A stretch of DNA of 64,000 nt from Flavobacterium hungaricum (GCF_015182285.1 NZ_PRDM01000004.1:124001-188000); one strand, 5' to 3'. Positions 42,824 to 52,211 are shown, counted from the first letter of the stretch. A program made the numbers and translations. Notes: a model not told the origin generated them from the letters alone.

Positions 42824-45040
42824 TTAAACACTTGCGTACGCTTCAGATTCCTTAGAAGGCGGCGCTATTGTTCCTTGCGGATCTAATAAGCAGGCACATA
42901 CTTTAAACTCAGGAATTTTAGAAATTGGATCTAAAGTTCCCGGTGTTAATTGATTGGCTGATTTTGTTCCCGGCCAGTGATACGGGATAAAAACAGTGTC
43001 TTTACGAATGGTTTCCACAATATTTGCTGGAAAAATTCCTTCGCCACGTCTTGTAACAACTCTTACCAATTCGCGTTGTTTAATTCCGTATTTCAAAGCT
43101 AATTCTGGATGAATTTCCAGCATTGGTTCTGGAAACTGATCTACCAATTTCCCAATTCTTCGTGTTTGTGTTCCACTTAAGTATTGCGATACCACTCGCC
43201 CTGTGGTCAATGTTATTGGATATTCTTCATCTGTAACTTCGCCTGGTAATTTATAAGGTGCCGGATTAAAATGCGCTTTCCCGTCTGGAGTTTTAAACTT
43301 TTTATCTTCCCACAATCTCGGTGTTCCTGGATGATCATCAGTTGGACAAGGCCAGAAAACGCCCATATTATCTTCTATTTTTTTATAAGAAATCCCGAAA
43401 TAATCTGCAGTACCTCCTTTTGAAGCAACTCTTAATTCATTGAAAATTTCCTCACTATTATTATAAGTAAACTTATCTTTTTCACCAAGTCGTTCTGCAA
43501 TTTCAAGTAATATAGAAGTGTCTGTTCTGGCTTCTCCCGGAGGTGTAACAGCTTGTCTGATTCTAATAACTCTTCCTTCTGCAGAAGTTGTTGTTCCTTC
43601 TTCTTCTTCTTGTAAGGAACCAGCCAAAACAATATCAGCATGTCTAGCCGTTTCATTCAAAAAGAAATCAATACATACATAAAACTCTAATTTTTCAAGT
43701 GCTGCTCTTACATAATTATTGTTTGGAAGCGAAACCAATGGATTAAAACATATAGAAATTAATCCTTTTATTTCGTCTCTGTGTATGGCTTCAATAATTT
43801 CATATGCAGTAAGTCCTGTGTGTGGTAAATCTTCTTCTTTAATTCCCCAAACATCAGAAATATATTTACGATGTTCTGGATTTTCTATATCCCTGTTTCC
43901 TGGCAATTGGTCGCATTTATGACCATGTTCTCTTCCTCCCTGACCATTTCCCTGCCCTGTAATAGTACCGTAACCGCAATATGGTTTACCAATTCTTCCT
44001 GTTGCCAAAACTAGATTGATACAGCCTACAACGTTATCTACTCCTTTTGAGTGATGTTCGATACCACGTGCGTGAAGTAAAAAGCTTGTTTTTGCTTTTC
44101 CCCACAGTTCGGCCGCAGCTTTAATTTTGTTTTTATCTATTCCTGTAATTTCTTCTGCCCATTCCAGAGTATAATCTTTTACAGCATCTATCGTTTCTTG
44201 AAAGCCTGATGTATAATTATCAATAAAATCGTGATCCAACATATCATGATCTGCCAAATACTTAAGCATAGCACCATAAAGAGCTGAATCTGTTCCTGGA
44301 CGAACATCTAAATGTATGTCTGCTGTTCGGGCAAGCGGAATCATCCTCGGATCTATTACAATCAATTTCGCACCACGATCTCTTGCTTTCCAAATCCAGT
44401 GTGTTAAGGTTGGAAAAGTTTCGCTGATGTTTGCTCCCGTAACAATAATTACTTCAGCATATTCCAAATCAGAATAATTGTTTGAGGCACGATCCAAACC
44501 AAATGCCTTTTTATTTCCAGCTCCAGCACTTACCATGCAGAGTCTTCCGTTATAATCTAAGTTTCTGGTTTTTAATGCTACACGGGCAAATTTTCCTACT
44601 AAGTAGCTTTTTTCGTTGGTCAAAGAAACTCCAGAAAGCATTGAGAAAGCATGTTTACCATATTTGTCCTGAATGCGTTTTATTTCAGATACTGTTTTAT
44701 CCATCGCCTCATCCCAAGAAACTTTCTCGAATCCTTTGCCTTCAACTCTTCGCATAGGGTGCAAAAGTCTGTCTGGATGATTATTCTGTAAATATCTTTG
44801 AACTCCCTTTGGACATAAACGGCCTTCATTAAAAGGAAATTCCATCCAAGGCTCAAAGCCTACCACTTTATTTTCTTTGACTAATAACTGAATACCACAC
44901 TGCATACCGCAAAAGCAGCAATGGGTCTTTACGACCTCATCTGGTTCATCTTTTCCTACATATCCGTCTATTGGCGAGTAGTTTAAATGCGGTCCAAAAA
45001 CATCTATAATTTTTTCTATTTCTACTGGTAGTTTTGCCAT
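42824..45040 (-). CDS. Molybdopterin oxidoreductase, nitrate reductase catalytic subunit
   Basis: A 738-residue DMSO-reductase-family protein. The N-terminal [4Fe-4S] ligands are C41, C44, C48 (CCFCGMQC) and C76. The molybdenum-ligand cysteine is C168 in NGRLCMVSAGAG, as in Nap/Nas-type nitrate reductases. GQGNGQGGREHGHKCDQLPG and the C-terminal LTTGRVVSQYLSGTQTRR and FIPYHWPG bind the bis-MGD cofactor. It has no Tat signal, unlike periplasmic NapA, so it is cytoplasmic or exported by a partner. NarK genes and the ferredoxin, Rieske and cytochrome b-like genes flank it; nitrate is the inferred substrate. Confidence 0.87.
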   Translation of the reverse strand: MAKLPVEIEKIIDVFGPHLNYSPIDGYVGKDEPDEVVKTHCCFCGMQCGIQLLVKENKVVGFEPWMEFPFNEGRLCPKGVQRYLQNNHPDRLLHPMRRVEGKGFEKVSWDEAMDKTVSEIKRIQDKYGKHAFSMLSGVSLTNEKSYLVGKFARVALKTRNLDYNGRLCMVSAGAGNKKAFGLDRASNNYSDLEYAEVIIVTGANISETFPTLTHWIWKARDRGAKLIVIDPRMIPLARTADIHLDVRPGTDSALYGAMLKYLADHDMLDHDFIDNYTSGFQETIDAVKDYTLEWAEEITGIDKNKIKAAAELWGKAKTSFLLHARGIEHHSKGVDNVVGCINLVLATGRIGKPYCGYGTITGQGNGQGGREHGHKCDQLPGNRDIENPEHRKYISDVWGIKEEDLPHTGLTAYEIIEAIHRDEIKGLISICFNPLVSLPNNNYVRAALEKLEFYVCIDFFLNETARHADIVLAGSLQEEEEGTTTSAEGRVIRIRQAVTPPGEARTDTSILLEIAERLGEKDKFTYNNSEEIFNELRVASKGGTADYFGISYKKIEDNMGVFWPCPTDDHPGTPRLWEDKKFKTPDGKAHFNPAPYKLPGEVTDEEYPITLTTGRVVSQYLSGTQTRRIGKLVDQFPEPMLEIHPELALKYGIKQRELVRVVTRRGEGIFPANIVETIRKDTVFIPYHWPGTKSANQLTPGTLDPISKIPEFKVCACLLDPQGTIAPPSKESEAYASV

Positions 45041-45073
45041 GTCTTTTTATTATTTTTTTGTTTCAAGCTTCAA

Positions 45074-45121
45074 GTTTCAGGTTTTGTGCGAACTTGAAAC
45101 TTGGAACTTTAAACCTGAAAC
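45074..45121. repeat. Inverted repeat GTTTCAGGTTT / AAACCTGAAAC
   Basis: GTTTCAGGTTT (45074-45084) is exactly inverted at 45111-45121, with TCAAGCTTCAAG and ACTTGAAACTTGGAAC inside. It belongs to the same word family as 31201-31246. It lies within the operon, between the cytochrome b-like gene and the molybdenum subunit. Confidence 0.8.
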
Positions 45122-45130
45122 TATTAAAGA

Positions 45131-46180
45131 TTATCCAAATAAATTTCCGCCTTCAAGTCGGGCTTTTAAATGTGCCTGCGCCAAACGTGATCTTTTCCCT
45201 TCAGGGCTTAAGTCAAGATGCGAAGTACCATCTTCGTGCGAAAAATCGAAACCTAATTCTTTAGTTACAATTTTTAAATCGCTTATATGAAGTTTTGTCG
45301 CGAATTCTTCTCCAGTATGCGGACAAACAGCCATTCCTTTTTTGATCCCTTCTTGTTTATAAATATGGGCTCCAATTTGTGCTGGACGCTGAATAATATG
45401 AAAGAATTTTCCAAATGGAATCCAAATCAAAAACATAATTACAGTTACCGCATGAATCACGGCTAAGAAGTCATATGCAAAACCTTTCATGAATTGATAG
45501 GAATACGTGAGACATAAACCTGTAACTGAAATCGCGATCAATAAAATCAAAGGCAATAAATCTCCTTCAAAAGTCTGCGTAGCAATTAATCCAGGGTTGG
45601 TTAATCTTCTTCTTAAATAATATACCGAACCAATTATTACAAGCCATGAAGACCAATTTAAAGCATGGAAAATTAAAAATGCTAAAAACGATCCAATCTG
45701 AAAATCCATCATTTTGAAACCAAAAAAATGTGCTTCATAAACGGAAATAGAATTAGGAGCCAATGTAAAGTGAATCCATCCAAACGTAAGCGGTATTGTA
45801 ATTGCAAAAGCCGAAATACAGCCCAGAGCTATACAAAAATGAGCAAACCAGCGGTATTTACTTCTCGGGTATATAAACTTTTGCAGAGCAATGTTTTGTA
45901 CCGATTCTTTTCCTAAAAACCAGAGATGTGAAAATATCTTTCCAGTAAAAAGAAATTTTAAACTTCTTTTAAAATACATCCATGTTGGAGGACGCTGCAG
46001 CCAAACTGAATATCGATAAACGATTCCAAAGAAAGCAAATACAGTTCCGAAAAGATAAGTTATCAGGGCTGCATCGAAGTTTTGTAATTCTCTCGAACCG
46101 TAAAATACAAACACAATGGTAAGTATCGAAACCAGCGAAGCAAAAAGTAAAGCTTTGGTATTAAATGTTTTATTTTTCAT
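45131..46180 (-). CDS. NarI/cytochrome b-like membrane protein
   Basis: A 349-residue membrane protein with about six or seven helices. Histidines placed for haem b ligation are in KYRWFAHFCIALG, AFLIFHALNWSSWL, FLAVIHAVTVIMFL and GKFFHIIQRP. The C-terminal 80 residues are soluble, with a CPHTGEEF stretch. It resembles the NarI/HdrC-like cytochrome b group and would oxidise menaquinol. Together with the Rieske protein it recalls the haloarchaeal nar operon (Rieske NarB plus cytochrome b NarC). Its exact family should be confirmed. Confidence 0.72.
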   Translation of the reverse strand: MKNKTFNTKALLFASLVSILTIVFVFYGSRELQNFDAALITYLFGTVFAFFGIVYRYSVWLQRPPTWMYFKRSLKFLFTGKIFSHLWFLGKESVQNIALQKFIYPRSKYRWFAHFCIALGCISAFAITIPLTFGWIHFTLAPNSISVYEAHFFGFKMMDFQIGSFLAFLIFHALNWSSWLVIIGSVYYLRRRLTNPGLIATQTFEGDLLPLILLIAISVTGLCLTYSYQFMKGFAYDFLAVIHAVTVIMFLIWIPFGKFFHIIQRPAQIGAHIYKQEGIKKGMAVCPHTGEEFATKLHISDLKIVTKELGFDFSHEDGTSHLDLSPEGKRSRLAQAHLKARLEGGNLFG

Positions 46181-46209
46181 CCTTAACTTTTATTTTAATG
46201 ATTACTTAT

Positions 46210-47802
46210 TTAACTTGGTTTTTCACAATTTTTACGATTGTAAAACCACCAATTGATACCTGTAGCTAATATAGCAAAAACAGCAACACCTATAAAGAAC
46301 TGATTTACAGTACCATTGGCGGAAATATTATTTCCAATCAATTTAGAGAAGATAAATGGTCCGAATGCCGCAATCGCAGCTGTCCAGCCAATTACTCCAG
46401 CCGCCTGACGTGGGTTTTCTTTAAAAATAATTGGATATTGTCTAAATGTTCCTGCATTTCCAACTCCGGTAAAAAAGAACATTGCTAAAATAACCGTTAC
46501 AAAAAGAGGAAATTGTTCCATACTTGTAGGAGCAACCAATCCTTGAGTAACCAAAATAATTGCTCCAGATAAAATTCCTAATCCAGTAATAGTAGTTAAA
46601 ATTGCGCCTCCTACTTTATCAGCCACAAAACCAAAAGCAATTCGGCTTGCAGAACCAATCAGCGGACCATAAAAAGCATATACTAAAGGATCTGGTGCAT
46701 TGGGAAAATCTCCATACAAAAATTTAATCATCAAAGGAAATGCTGCAGAAAGCCCAGCAAACGTTCCAAAAGTCATTACATAAGTTATCGTACAATACCA
46801 AGTATGTTTATTTGAAAAGATATCCAATTGCTCTTTTACAGAAGCTTTCATTGGAATACTTCTTAAATAAAACCAGCTTACAATTGCCATAATAATCAAA
46901 AGAGGTGCAAACCAAAATGCTGCAGACTGCAGATAAATTGGTTTATTTTTTACAGCTTGATTTTCGGCTTCAATATTATTTAATATTTTCTCTGCCAATT
47001 TTGGATTCGCATTGGCAATTGCTTTTGCTTTTGCTTTAACAGGAAGTGAAGTAAAAAGAACTACATTATCAGTAGAATTTACCGCAGTGCTTACAGAATC
47101 AATAACGTTTTTCTTAACATTAGAAAGTATTTTAGTTTGGACAGCAGCATCCAGCGTAGCAAAAACTTCTTTTTGTTTTTCAATTGACGAATTCTGGAAA
47201 ACAGACACCGTTTCTTTAGGATCGATACTTGTAAATACTGTTGAAGCTCCAAAAATTCCAACACTAATAATCATTGGTGTAACAAATTGTGCAAGTGAAA
47301 CCCCAAAATTTCCTATTCCCGCCTGAATTCCAAGAGCAGTTCCTTTTAGTCTCTGTGGAAAGAATAAACTTGTACTTGGCATGTAAGAAGAGAAATCTCC
47401 CCCGCCAAAACCAGTTGTAAAGGCTAGAACTGCAAAAACCCAAAATGGTGTATTGACATCCATAATCGCAAAACCAATTCCGATTACAGGGATTAATTTT
47501 ATTGCCGTAGCAAAAGATACTATATGACGTGTTCCAAATATAGGAAGCAAGAATGTGTGGATGATTCTCAAAAATCCAGCTGCTAATCCAGGTATTGCTG
47601 TCAGCCAGAAAAGCTGATCTTTAGAAAAATTAAATCCTAGCCCTGGTAATTTTACCGCAATAACACTCATCATAAACCATGAGGCAAACGATAATGTTAA
47701 GGTAATTGTTGTAATTATCAGCGTTCTCCAAGCTATTTTACTTCCGCCAGCATTCCAAAAAGCATCATCTTCAGGGTTCCATTTGTCTAACCAAGTTTTC
47801 AT
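46210..47802 (-). CDS. NarK2-like nitrate/nitrite antiporter (MFS)
   Basis: A 530-residue major facilitator. The signature FTTGFGGGDFSSYMPSTSLFFPQRLKGTALGIQAGIGNFG is the nitrate/nitrite-exchanger (NarK2) form. An extra polar segment of about 95 residues (from about 193 to 290; IDPKETVSVFQNSSIEKQKE, KAIANANPKLAEKILNN) interrupts the helices. It probably exchanges external nitrate for internal nitrite during respiration. It is 30 bp downstream of the NarK1-like gene; NarK1 and NarK2 are also paired or fused in Paracoccus. Confidence 0.88.
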   Translation of the reverse strand: MKTWLDKWNPEDDAFWNAGGSKIAWRTLIITTITLTLSFASWFMMSVIAVKLPGLGFNFSKDQLFWLTAIPGLAAGFLRIIHTFLLPIFGTRHIVSFATAIKLIPVIGIGFAIMDVNTPFWVFAVLAFTTGFGGGDFSSYMPSTSLFFPQRLKGTALGIQAGIGNFGVSLAQFVTPMIISVGIFGASTVFTSIDPKETVSVFQNSSIEKQKEVFATLDAAVQTKILSNVKKNVIDSVSTAVNSTDNVVLFTSLPVKAKAKAIANANPKLAEKILNNIEAENQAVKNKPIYLQSAAFWFAPLLIIMAIVSWFYLRSIPMKASVKEQLDIFSNKHTWYCTITYVMTFGTFAGLSAAFPLMIKFLYGDFPNAPDPLVYAFYGPLIGSASRIAFGFVADKVGGAILTTITGLGILSGAIILVTQGLVAPTSMEQFPLFVTVILAMFFFTGVGNAGTFRQYPIIFKENPRQAAGVIGWTAAIAAFGPFIFSKLIGNNISANGTVNQFFIGVAVFAILATGINWWFYNRKNCEKPS

Positions 47803-47832
47803 ATTTTTTATTTTTTTAGTTTTTATTTTTTT

Positions 47833-49308
47833 TTAATGATTATCTTCTATTTGTCTTATAAAATTGGGTGATTTGCTTCTCATCGCTTTAATGATTGTTG
47901 TATGCATCCATACGAGGCAAAGGACAGAAACTATAAAAATAAAGATCCAGGAGCTTGTCCATAAACCTGTATAATTCAATAAATAGCCAAAGATTATTGG
48001 TCCCAGAAAACCTCCTAAACCACCAATTAGTCCGACCATTCCTCCTACAACTCCCACTTCATTCGGGAAATATTCTGGAATATGTTTGTACACTGCCGCT
48101 TTTCCTATTCCCCATGATATACCAATAAGGATTACCAAAACAAGATATACCCAAAGATTGGCGCTGAAATTAATCTGCGTAATACCTTGTGCCAGCAATT
48201 CTTTCTTCTTTACTTCTTGATTTTGTTTGACAACGATTTCCTGCCAAGATTTTTTTACAGGAAAAACAGGATTACCAGCATTTTCATTTTTTTTCTGAAT
48301 GTTTACGTGGTGTATTTTTCCATTAACTACAATTTTATCAGCTGTTATTTCTGTAACTGTACCGTTATTCATTGCTAGTACACCCGGACCTGCGGTAAAT
48401 ATTTCCATTTTTGGGAACATTAATAAAAAGCTTATGATAATTGAAGAACCTAAAACCCAATACATTACTTTTCTAGCGCCAAATTTATCTGACAAATAAC
48501 CTCCAAATGCTCTGATAATGCCAGACGGAAGACTAAAGAGGGTTGCAAACATTCCGCCCATTACCAAAGTTGTATTGTAAACATTCATAAAATTTGGGAG
48601 CAGCCATTGCGAATAGGCAACGAAAAATCCGAAAACTAAAAAGTAATAAGCTCCAAAACGCCAGACTCTTGTCTTAGCAAGAGGCGACAATAATTCACTC
48701 ATCGTTTTTGAAACTCCTTGATTCGTTTTATTTTTAGCAAAAACTAGAAAAAGAACTCCTATAACAATAAGAGTAACACCATAAATTACTGGAAGCATTT
48801 TCCATCCGTTAATTGGATCTTTTTCTGATAAATTATTTAACAAGGTAGGTGCTATGAAAGTGGTAATAGCCGCTCCGGCATTTCCCATACCAAAGATTCC
48901 TAAGGCCCTTCCCTGCCATTCTTTTGGATACCAAATTGAAGTATATCCTATCCCAACAGCAAAGCTTGTACCGACCAATCCAAAGAAAAAACTAAGAATT
49001 GCAAAACTCCAAAAGGAACTGGCAAAAGACATTAGTAAAAGCGGAATAGAACACAATAAAAGTAAAGCAGAATAGACAATCTTTCCGCCGTATTTATCTG
49101 TTAAGATCCCTATTGGAAGCCTGAAAATTGAACCCGAAAGAATTGGGATTCCAAGAAGCCATCCGATTTCTACAACCGTAAAATTGAAAATTCCTTTATC
49201 TGCCAAAAAAGTAATTAAAACACCGTTGAGTGTCCAGCAAGCAAAACAAACCGTAAAAGCAAGCGTGTTAAGAAATAAAATTCTGTGAGATTGTGACAAA
49301 TTACTCAT
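47833..49308 (-). CDS. NarK1-like nitrate transporter (MFS)
   Basis: A 491-residue transporter from the ATG at 49308 (MSNLSQSHRILFLNTLAF). The in-frame ATG 90 bp upstream would add 30 unrelated residues and run across the FNR-like promoter, so I reject it. It has the same length and plan as NarK at 21843 (GIGYTSIWYPKEWQGRALGIFGMGNAGAAITTF), including the extra loop of about 75 residues (GPGVLAMNNGTVTEITADKI). It is probably a proton-nitrate symporter. It is the first gene of the respiratory operon. Confidence 0.92.
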   Translation of the reverse strand: MSNLSQSHRILFLNTLAFTVCFACWTLNGVLITFLADKGIFNFTVVEIGWLLGIPILSGSIFRLPIGILTDKYGGKIVYSALLLLCSIPLLLMSFASSFWSFAILSFFFGLVGTSFAVGIGYTSIWYPKEWQGRALGIFGMGNAGAAITTFIAPTLLNNLSEKDPINGWKMLPVIYGVTLIVIGVLFLVFAKNKTNQGVSKTMSELLSPLAKTRVWRFGAYYFLVFGFFVAYSQWLLPNFMNVYNTTLVMGGMFATLFSLPSGIIRAFGGYLSDKFGARKVMYWVLGSSIIISFLLMFPKMEIFTAGPGVLAMNNGTVTEITADKIVVNGKIHHVNIQKKNENAGNPVFPVKKSWQEIVVKQNQEVKKKELLAQGITQINFSANLWVYLVLVILIGISWGIGKAAVYKHIPEYFPNEVGVVGGMVGLIGGLGGFLGPIIFGYLLNYTGLWTSSWIFIFIVSVLCLVWMHTTIIKAMRSKSPNFIRQIEDNH

Positions 49309-49361
49309 ATGATTATAAAATTTACTTGCACAACTGAGCAGATTCATTCTCAATTGTTGCG

Positions 49362-49404
49362 CAAAATTATGTCCATACATTCTTACTAAATATGACAAAT
49401 ATCA
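49362..49404 (-). promoter_or_regulatory. FNR-like box and -7 box of the respiratory nitrate operon
   Basis: On the minus strand TGATATTTGTCA (49404 to 49393) is an FNR-like half-perfect palindrome (TGAT-N4-GTCA), and TAATTTTG (49369 to 49362) is the -7 box. The box centre is 29.5 bp upstream of the first base of the -7 box, as at nrfH. If that base is -12, the centre is -41.5. Confidence 0.65.
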
Positions 49405-49578
49405 TATTAAAAGATTATTTTGTCTTTATTTAAAATCATCCTAAATAGCTAAAAATGAAGCACTAATTATTATTGTTTCAAATAAAGACCTTTTCATTTT
49501 GTAAGAATAAAAATTTACAAACAAATTATAGCTGATTTATTGCGGCAAGTAATTAGAGACAACGGCGAAAAAAGTATG

Positions 49579-49639
49579 AAATAGCATGGAGAAACTTTAA
49601 GACTTTATGCTGTATAAACGTCAGCATAAAAAGCTATTT
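49579..49639. other. Nested stem-loop in the narK-nrfH intergenic region
   Basis: AAATAGC (49579-49585) pairs with GCTATTT (49633-49639), and TTTATGCTG (49604-49612) with CAGCATAAA (49622-49630), enclosing a TATAAACGT loop. It lies between the two divergent promoters and so outside both predicted mRNAs. The rest of 49405-49970 is AT-rich, with no convincing gene. It could be a small RNA or a decayed repeat. Confidence 0.4.
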
Positions 49640-49970
49640 GGCGTAGAATTTACTTTTTTTTGTTTTTTGTATTAAGAATCAATGTCAAATTTTCTTTATA
49701 TAGAGAAATATCATTCATCGAATAAATACAAAATCTCATCTGTAATGTTTTATTGAAGAATAAAAAAAATAATTCTACCATTTTATTTACTAAATACAAA
49801 TAAGAAGTATTAAAAGTAAAAAAAAACACATTAAAACACAAATAATCAGACAATTAATCTTTTATTTTTATTATATCACCTCATTTCTTTTCGTTTGAAA
49901 TATTGAAATAATCAGTAAATCTTTCTTTTAAAACGACTGCAAAAATTTACTATAATAAAATTCTGTTATC

Positions 49971-50013
49971 TGATATTTATCATTAAAAAGTAGGATTTTA
50001 CACTTTATTTTTG
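49971..50013 (+). promoter_or_regulatory. FNR box and -7 box of the nrfHA operon
   Basis: TGATATTTATCA (49971-49982) is a perfect palindrome fitting TGAT-N4-ATCA. TATTTTTG (50006-50013) is the -7 box, 26 bp before the nrfH start. Spacing from box centre to -7 box is 29.5 bp, consistent with class II FNR activation at about -41.5. Confidence 0.75.
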
Positions 50014-50038
50014 CCCCATAATTAAACTTGCATCGTTT

Positions 50039-50665
50039 ATGAAAAAAATTATTAGTTATTTCTTACCTCCACGTAAATGGGTTCCATTTGTAATCGTAGC
50101 AACAGGAATTGGAATGGGATTATTTGCGTATTTACTATATGTTTCTAATGCGGTCTCCTATCTTTCTGATGAACCCAAAACATGCGTAAATTGTCATGTT
50201 ATGGCTCCATTTTATGCTACATGGCAGCACAGTTCACATGCTAGAGTAACCAATTGTAATGATTGTCACGTACCTCATAACAATCCCTTTAATAAATATT
50301 TTTTTAAGGCTAAAGATGGTATTTATCATGCCACAGTATTTACATGGCGTGCAGAGCCACAGGTAATTCAAATAAAAGAAGCAGGAACGGATGTGGTTCA
50401 AAAAAACTGCCAGCGATGTCATAGTGATCTAAATTCAAATGTCAGCACTACTGGAGTCACTCTCGAAAGCAAAAAACATGGAGAAGGAAAGTTATGCTGG
50501 GACTGTCATCGAGAAGTTCCCCACGGACGTGTAAACAGCTTATCGTCAGCGCCAAATGCTAGAATTCCTAATCTGGATTCTCCAGTTCCTGAATGGCTTC
50601 GCAAACAAACAGACAGCACAGAAAATGCAAAAAAGAACACAATAAATGCAGTAGATAAAAATTAA
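50039..50665 (+). CDS. nrfH: Cytochrome c nitrite reductase, quinol-oxidising subunit
   Basis: A 208-residue NapC/NirT-family tetrahaem cytochrome. One N-terminal helix (about 15-35) anchors it to the inner membrane. Haem motifs are C49-C52-H53 (CVNCHVM, with M55 as likely haem-1 ligand), C73-C76-H77, C124-C127-H128 and C153-C156-H157. It takes electrons from menaquinol and passes them to NrfA. nrfA begins 29 bp after the stop. The C-terminus is extended beyond the last haem by about 45 residues. Confidence 0.95.
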   Translation: MKKIISYFLPPRKWVPFVIVATGIGMGLFAYLLYVSNAVSYLSDEPKTCVNCHVMAPFYATWQHSSHARVTNCNDCHVPHNNPFNKYFFKAKDGIYHATVFTWRAEPQVIQIKEAGTDVVQKNCQRCHSDLNSNVSTTGVTLESKKHGEGKLCWDCHREVPHGRVNSLSSAPNARIPNLDSPVPEWLRKQTDSTENAKKNTINAVDKN

Positions 50666-50694
50666 TCAAAACAAAATTAAATACAGATATAATT

Positions 50695-52182
50695 ATGGCA
50701 ACTCTAAAAGAAATTATAAAACAAAAACCTTGGATGGGGTGGATAATGTTTGGCATTACAATGCTATTGGTTTTTGTACTAGGCTTGTTAGTAAACAGCG
50801 TGATGGAGCGAAGAACCGAAGCTTTATTTGCTAATAAAGTTATGGCACCAGTAGGCGAATTTGAATCTAAAAATGAAGTCTGGGGGGCAAATTATCCTCG
50901 TGAATATCAAACTTATTACGAAACCGCAGATACCACTTTTACCAGTCTGTATGGAGGAGGAAAAATGAGAGATATGCTTCATGAAGATCCTCGTATGGTA
51001 ATTTTATGGGCAGGTTATGCTTTCTCTAAAGATTACAATCAGGGTAGAGGACACTTTTATGCATTAGAAGATATCTACAATACTTTGAGAACAGGTGCTC
51101 CAAAAGGGCCGCAAGACGGACCTCAGCCTTCTAGCTGCTGGGTATGTAAATCTCCAGATGTACCAAGAATGATGGACAAATTAGGAATTGATGAATTCTA
51201 CAAACAAACATGGGCTGCATTAGGACCTGAAATTGTAAATCCGATTGGATGTGCAGATTGTCATGATTCTAAAACAATGAATCTAAAAATTACCCGCCCA
51301 GCATTAATTGAAGCGTTTAAAGAACAAGGAAAAGATATTACAAAAGCAACTCATAATGAAATGCGCTCTTTAGTATGCGCGCAATGTCACGTAGAATACT
51401 ATTTTGATAAAAAATCTGTAGAGGGTGCTGCAAAAGTAAAATTCCCATGGAAAAATGGTATGGCTGTCGAAGATATGGAGAAATATTATGACGGTATTGA
51501 ATTTAGTGATTTTACACACGCACTAAGTAAAGCTCCTATTATAAAAGCACAACACCCTGATTATGAAATTCATCAAATGGGAATTCACGGACAAAGAGGC
51601 GTTTCTTGTGCAGATTGTCATATGCCTTACAAGAGCGAAGGAGGACAAAAATTTACAGATCATAAAATTCAGTCACCACTTAATAACGTAGCAAACTCTT
51701 GTCAGGTTTGTCATCGTGAAGAAGAGAAAACTTTGGTTGCCAACGTAAATGAGCGCCAGAAAAAAATTCATGAGATCCGTATCGAATTAGAAGATCAATT
51801 GGTAAAAGCTCATTTAGAGGCAAAATTAGCTTGGGATAAAGGTGCAACCGAAGCTCAAATGAAAGATATATTAAAACTAATTCGTCAAGCGCAATGGCGT
51901 TGGGATTTTGCTGCTGCATCACATGGAGGTTCTTTCCATGCTCCTCTAGAAACTGCAAGAGTGATCACAAATGGATTAAATAAGGCTGCTGAAGCTCGAG
52001 TTGGACTAAGCAAAGTATTGGTTTCTTTAGGTCAAACGGCTCCAATGCAATATCCTGATTTATCTACAAAAGATAAAGCCCAAAAATATATCGGTCTTGA
52101 TATGAGCAAAGAAAGAAGCAATAAAGCCGAATTTAAAAAGAATGTTTTACCAAAATGGCTGGAAGAAGCAAAGAAAAAATAA
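50695..52182 (+). CDS. nrfA: Cytochrome c nitrite reductase (ammonia-forming)
   Basis: A 495-residue pentahaem enzyme that reduces nitrite to ammonium in the periplasm. The active-site haem has the diagnostic lysine motif CWVCK (C148, C151, K152). Four CxxCH motifs follow at C186, C228, C305 and C336. Family segments KAQHPDYEIHQMGIHGQRGVSCADCHMP and CAQCHVEYYF are present. The N-terminal helix (about 14-34) is an uncleaved anchor or signal. Maturation of the CxxCK haem in other bacteria needs a dedicated lyase; the ccs genes follow directly. Confidence 0.97.
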   Translation: MATLKEIIKQKPWMGWIMFGITMLLVFVLGLLVNSVMERRTEALFANKVMAPVGEFESKNEVWGANYPREYQTYYETADTTFTSLYGGGKMRDMLHEDPRMVILWAGYAFSKDYNQGRGHFYALEDIYNTLRTGAPKGPQDGPQPSSCWVCKSPDVPRMMDKLGIDEFYKQTWAALGPEIVNPIGCADCHDSKTMNLKITRPALIEAFKEQGKDITKATHNEMRSLVCAQCHVEYYFDKKSVEGAAKVKFPWKNGMAVEDMEKYYDGIEFSDFTHALSKAPIIKAQHPDYEIHQMGIHGQRGVSCADCHMPYKSEGGQKFTDHKIQSPLNNVANSCQVCHREEEKTLVANVNERQKKIHEIRIELEDQLVKAHLEAKLAWDKGATEAQMKDILKLIRQAQWRWDFAAASHGGSFHAPLETARVITNGLNKAAEARVGLSKVLVSLGQTAPMQYPDLSTKDKAQKYIGLDMSKERSNKAEFKKNVLPKWLEEAKKK

Positions 52183-52211
52183 TTGCTGTTTCTATACCTA
52201 TTAAATAATTT

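Noticed and set aside
49309..49398. N-terminal extension of the NarK1-like protein
   Set aside because: The extra 30 residues have no match in the 491-residue paralogue and cross the FNR-like promoter; the ATG at 49308 fits both length and start sequence.
49650..49853. 67-residue minus-strand reading frame
   Set aside because: AT-rich, low-complexity frame in the spacer with no family features or promoter.
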